This document shows, piece after piece, positions 62,360 through 64,000 of a stretch of 64,000 nt of DNA (its first letter is position 1; each line of letters begins with the position of its first letter). The position numbers and the translations under genes were made by a program. Source of the stretch: Janthinobacterium sp. PAMC25594 (GTDB lineage: Bacteria; Pseudomonadota; Gammaproteobacteria; Burkholderiales; Burkholderiaceae_D); assembly GCF_019443505.1 (NCBI RefSeq), contig NZ_CP080377.1:5828001-5892000 (forward strand), in the 5' to 3' direction. The notes beneath the pieces were generated by a model, which was given only the letters and a program-made list of their open reading frames with translations, made no database searches and was not told where the DNA came from.

Positions 62360-63904
62360 ATGAACACCAGCAACCGACTCATCATTTTTGACACCACCTT
62401 GCGCGACGGCGAGCAATCGCCGGGCGCTTCCATGACGCGCGAGGAAAAGCTGCGCATCGCCAGGCAGCTCGAACGCATGAAGTTCGATGTGATCGAAGCG
62501 GGATTCGCGGCCGCCTCGCAGGGCGACTTCGAGTCGATACGGGCGATTGCCGGCGCCGTGCGCGAATCGACCATCTGTTCGCTGTCGCGCGCCAACGACC
62601 GCGACATCGCCCGCGCCGCCGAAGCGCTGGCGCCCGCCGAGCGCAAGCGCATCCACACCTTCATTGCCACTTCACCGCTGCACATGCAGATGAAGCTGCG
62701 CATGACGCCTGAGCAAGTGCTGACGCAGGCGCAGAACGCCGTGCGCTACGCGCGCCAGTTCACGGACGATATCGAATTCAGCCCCGAAGACGGCAGCCGT
62801 TCCGACGAGGATTTTTTGTGCCGCGTGCTCGAAGCCGTGATCGCCGAGGGCGCCACCACCATCAATTTCCCCGACACGGTGGGTTACGCCGTGCCCGAGA
62901 TCTTCGGCAATACCATCAAGCGTTTGCGCGAACGCATACCGAATGCCGATAAAGCCATCTGGTCCGTCCATTGTCATAACGACCTGGGCCTGGCTGTGGC
63001 CAATTCGCTGGCCGGCGTCATGATCGGTGGCGCGCGGCAGATCGAGTGTACCGTCAATGGCCTCGGCGAGCGGGCCGGCAACACGGCGCTGGAAGAAGTG
63101 GTGATGGCGCTGCGCACGCGCGCCGCCTATTACAACTTGACGGTGGGCATCGATACGACGCAAATCGTGGCGGCCTCGAAAATGGTGTCGCAGATCACGG
63201 GCTTTGCCGTGCAGCCGAACAAGGCAGTGGTGGGCGCGAACGCCTTTGCGCACGCGTCCGGCATCCACCAGGACGGCATTTTAAAGGCGCGCGAGACGTA
63301 TGAAATCATGCGCGCCGAAGACGTGGGCTGGACGGCCAACAAGATCGTCCTGGGTAAACTGTCGGGCCGCAACGCCTTCAGGCAGCGGTTGCACGAGCTG
63401 GGCATCGCGCTCGAATCGGAGGCGGAAGTCAACGCGGCCTTCCTGCGCTTCAAGGAACTGGCCGACCGCAAATCCGAGATTTTCGACGAAGACATCATGG
63501 CCCTCGTCAGCGAGGAACAGCAAGCGCAGGAGAGTGAGCACTACCGTTTCATTTCCCTGACACAGCAGTCGACGACGGGCGCCGTGCCGCATGCGCGCGT
63601 GGAGTTTCTTGTCGGCGGCGTGCAGCGCAGCTGCGAAGGGCAGGGCGACGGCCCCGTCGACGCGACCGTCAACGCCATCGAAAGCGCGGCCGCCAGCGGC
63701 GCGGAGCTGGTCTTGTTCTCCGTCAATGCCATCAGCACGGGCACGCAGTCGCAGGGTGAAGTGACGATGCGATTGTCGCGCGACGGGCGCATCGTCAACG
63801 GCGTGGGCGCCGACCCCGACATCATCGTCGCCTCGGCCAAGGCGTATTTGTCGGCGCTCAACAAACTGCATTCCAAGGATGAACGGATCGACCCGCAACC
63901 TTAG
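62360..63904 (+). CDS. leuA: 2-isopropylmalate synthase
   Basis: 514 residues. The catalytic barrel opens with [19 protein letters not shown] and contains the metal-binding [16 protein letters not shown] and [11 protein letters not shown]. The C-terminal LeuA dimer domain (about 385-510) provides leucine feedback control. First committed step of leucine synthesis. Confidence 0.96.
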   Translation: MNTSNRLIIFDTTLRDGEQSPGASMTREEKLRIARQLERMKFDVIEAGFAAASQGDFESIRAIAGAVRESTICSLSRANDRDIARAAEALAPAERKRIHTFIATSPLHMQMKLRMTPEQVLTQAQNAVRYARQFTDDIEFSPEDGSRSDEDFLCRVLEAVIAEGATTINFPDTVGYAVPEIFGNTIKRLRERIPNADKAIWSVHCHNDLGLAVANSLAGVMIGGARQIECTVNGLGERAGNTALEEVVMALRTRAAYYNLTVGIDTTQIVAASKMVSQITGFAVQPNKAVVGANAFAHASGIHQDGILKARETYEIMRAEDVGWTANKIVLGKLSGRNAFRQRLHELGIALESEAEVNAAFLRFKELADRKSEIFDEDIMALVSEEQQAQESEHYRFISLTQQSTTGAVPHARVEFLVGGVQRSCEGQGDGPVDATVNAIESAAASGAELVLFSVNAISTGTQSQGEVTMRLSRDGRIVNGVGADPDIIVASAKAYLSALNKLHSKDERIDPQP

Positions 63905-63911
63905 CCATATA

Positions 63912-64000
63912 TCACCAGAAAAAGCGGCGCTCTTCCTTGGCCGGATCGGGCCCATTCATCATCATGCGCACGATGCCGTCATGGTCGAAGTGTACGTGCA
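63912..64000 (-). CDS. C-terminal end of an unidentified gene (partial)
   Basis: Minus strand, open from the window edge to a TGA at 63912-63914. The last 28 codons read ...VHFDHDGIVRMMMNGPDP AKEERRFFW. It converges on leuA with a 7-base gap. Too short to identify; the charged, aromatic end looks like a genuine C-terminus. Confidence 0.55.
   Translation of the reverse strand, partial: HVHFDHDGIVRMMMNGPDPAKEERRFFW

Overview
The window looks like the chromosome of a high-GC betaproteobacterium of the order Burkholderiales, most likely Oxalobacteraceae (Janthinobacterium/Massilia-like). Supporting signs are a complete iscRSUA-hscBA-fdx-iscX cluster, an ilvI-ilvH-ilvC...pssA-leuA arrangement, and a sigma factor/DUF3619/DUF3106/RDD operon. 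This placement is inference from gene content and order; no search was run.

Layout. 1-2.4 kb: a purine-type permease and a GntR/FCD regulator, then tRNA-Asn. 2.4-12.9 kb: a 10.4 kb accessory island bounded by a perfect 42-bp direct repeat of the tRNA-Asn 3' end. It holds a Sec-exported Rhs protein interrupted by two in-frame stops, its C-terminal toxin tip, two decaying extra copies of that tip, and three membrane-anchored beta-helix proteins. Each beta-helix gene overlaps the end of a toxin tip. They are therefore predicted to be a new type of cognate immunity protein. 13-15.4 kb: small accessory genes. 15.4-31.6 kb: a type VI secretion (T6SS) locus (VanY-like peptidase, tssM, tagF, ompA-like; divergent tssJKL; TPR lipoprotein, tssB/tssC chimera, hcp, tssE, tssH, tssA). 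It has no tssF, tssG, vgrG or PAAR gene, and its sheath gene is an in-frame TssB-TssC fusion lacking about 300 residues.

31.6-42.7 kb: a solute-binding protein, a lipocalin, a chemoreceptor ending in a CheR-tethering-like pentapeptide, a DTW tRNA-modification enzyme, a radical SAM gene behind a textbook LexA box, ChaC, a LysR-controlled VOC/fumarylacetoacetase/maleylacetoacetate isomerase operon, and a UDG-like/NADAR pair. 42.7-49.5 kb: the Isc iron-sulfur operon with a recognisable promoter and type-1 IscR box, ending in an overlapping methyltransferase gene. 49.5-53.3 kb: a pseudouridine synthase with an altered catalytic loop, a group III truncated haemoglobin and the ECF sigma operon. 53.3-64 kb: branched-chain amino acid synthesis (ilvI, ilvH, ilvC, leuA), two small membrane proteins, an MFS exporter, a tandem pair of SIMPL-domain proteins and pssA. 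A partial minus-strand gene runs off the right edge.
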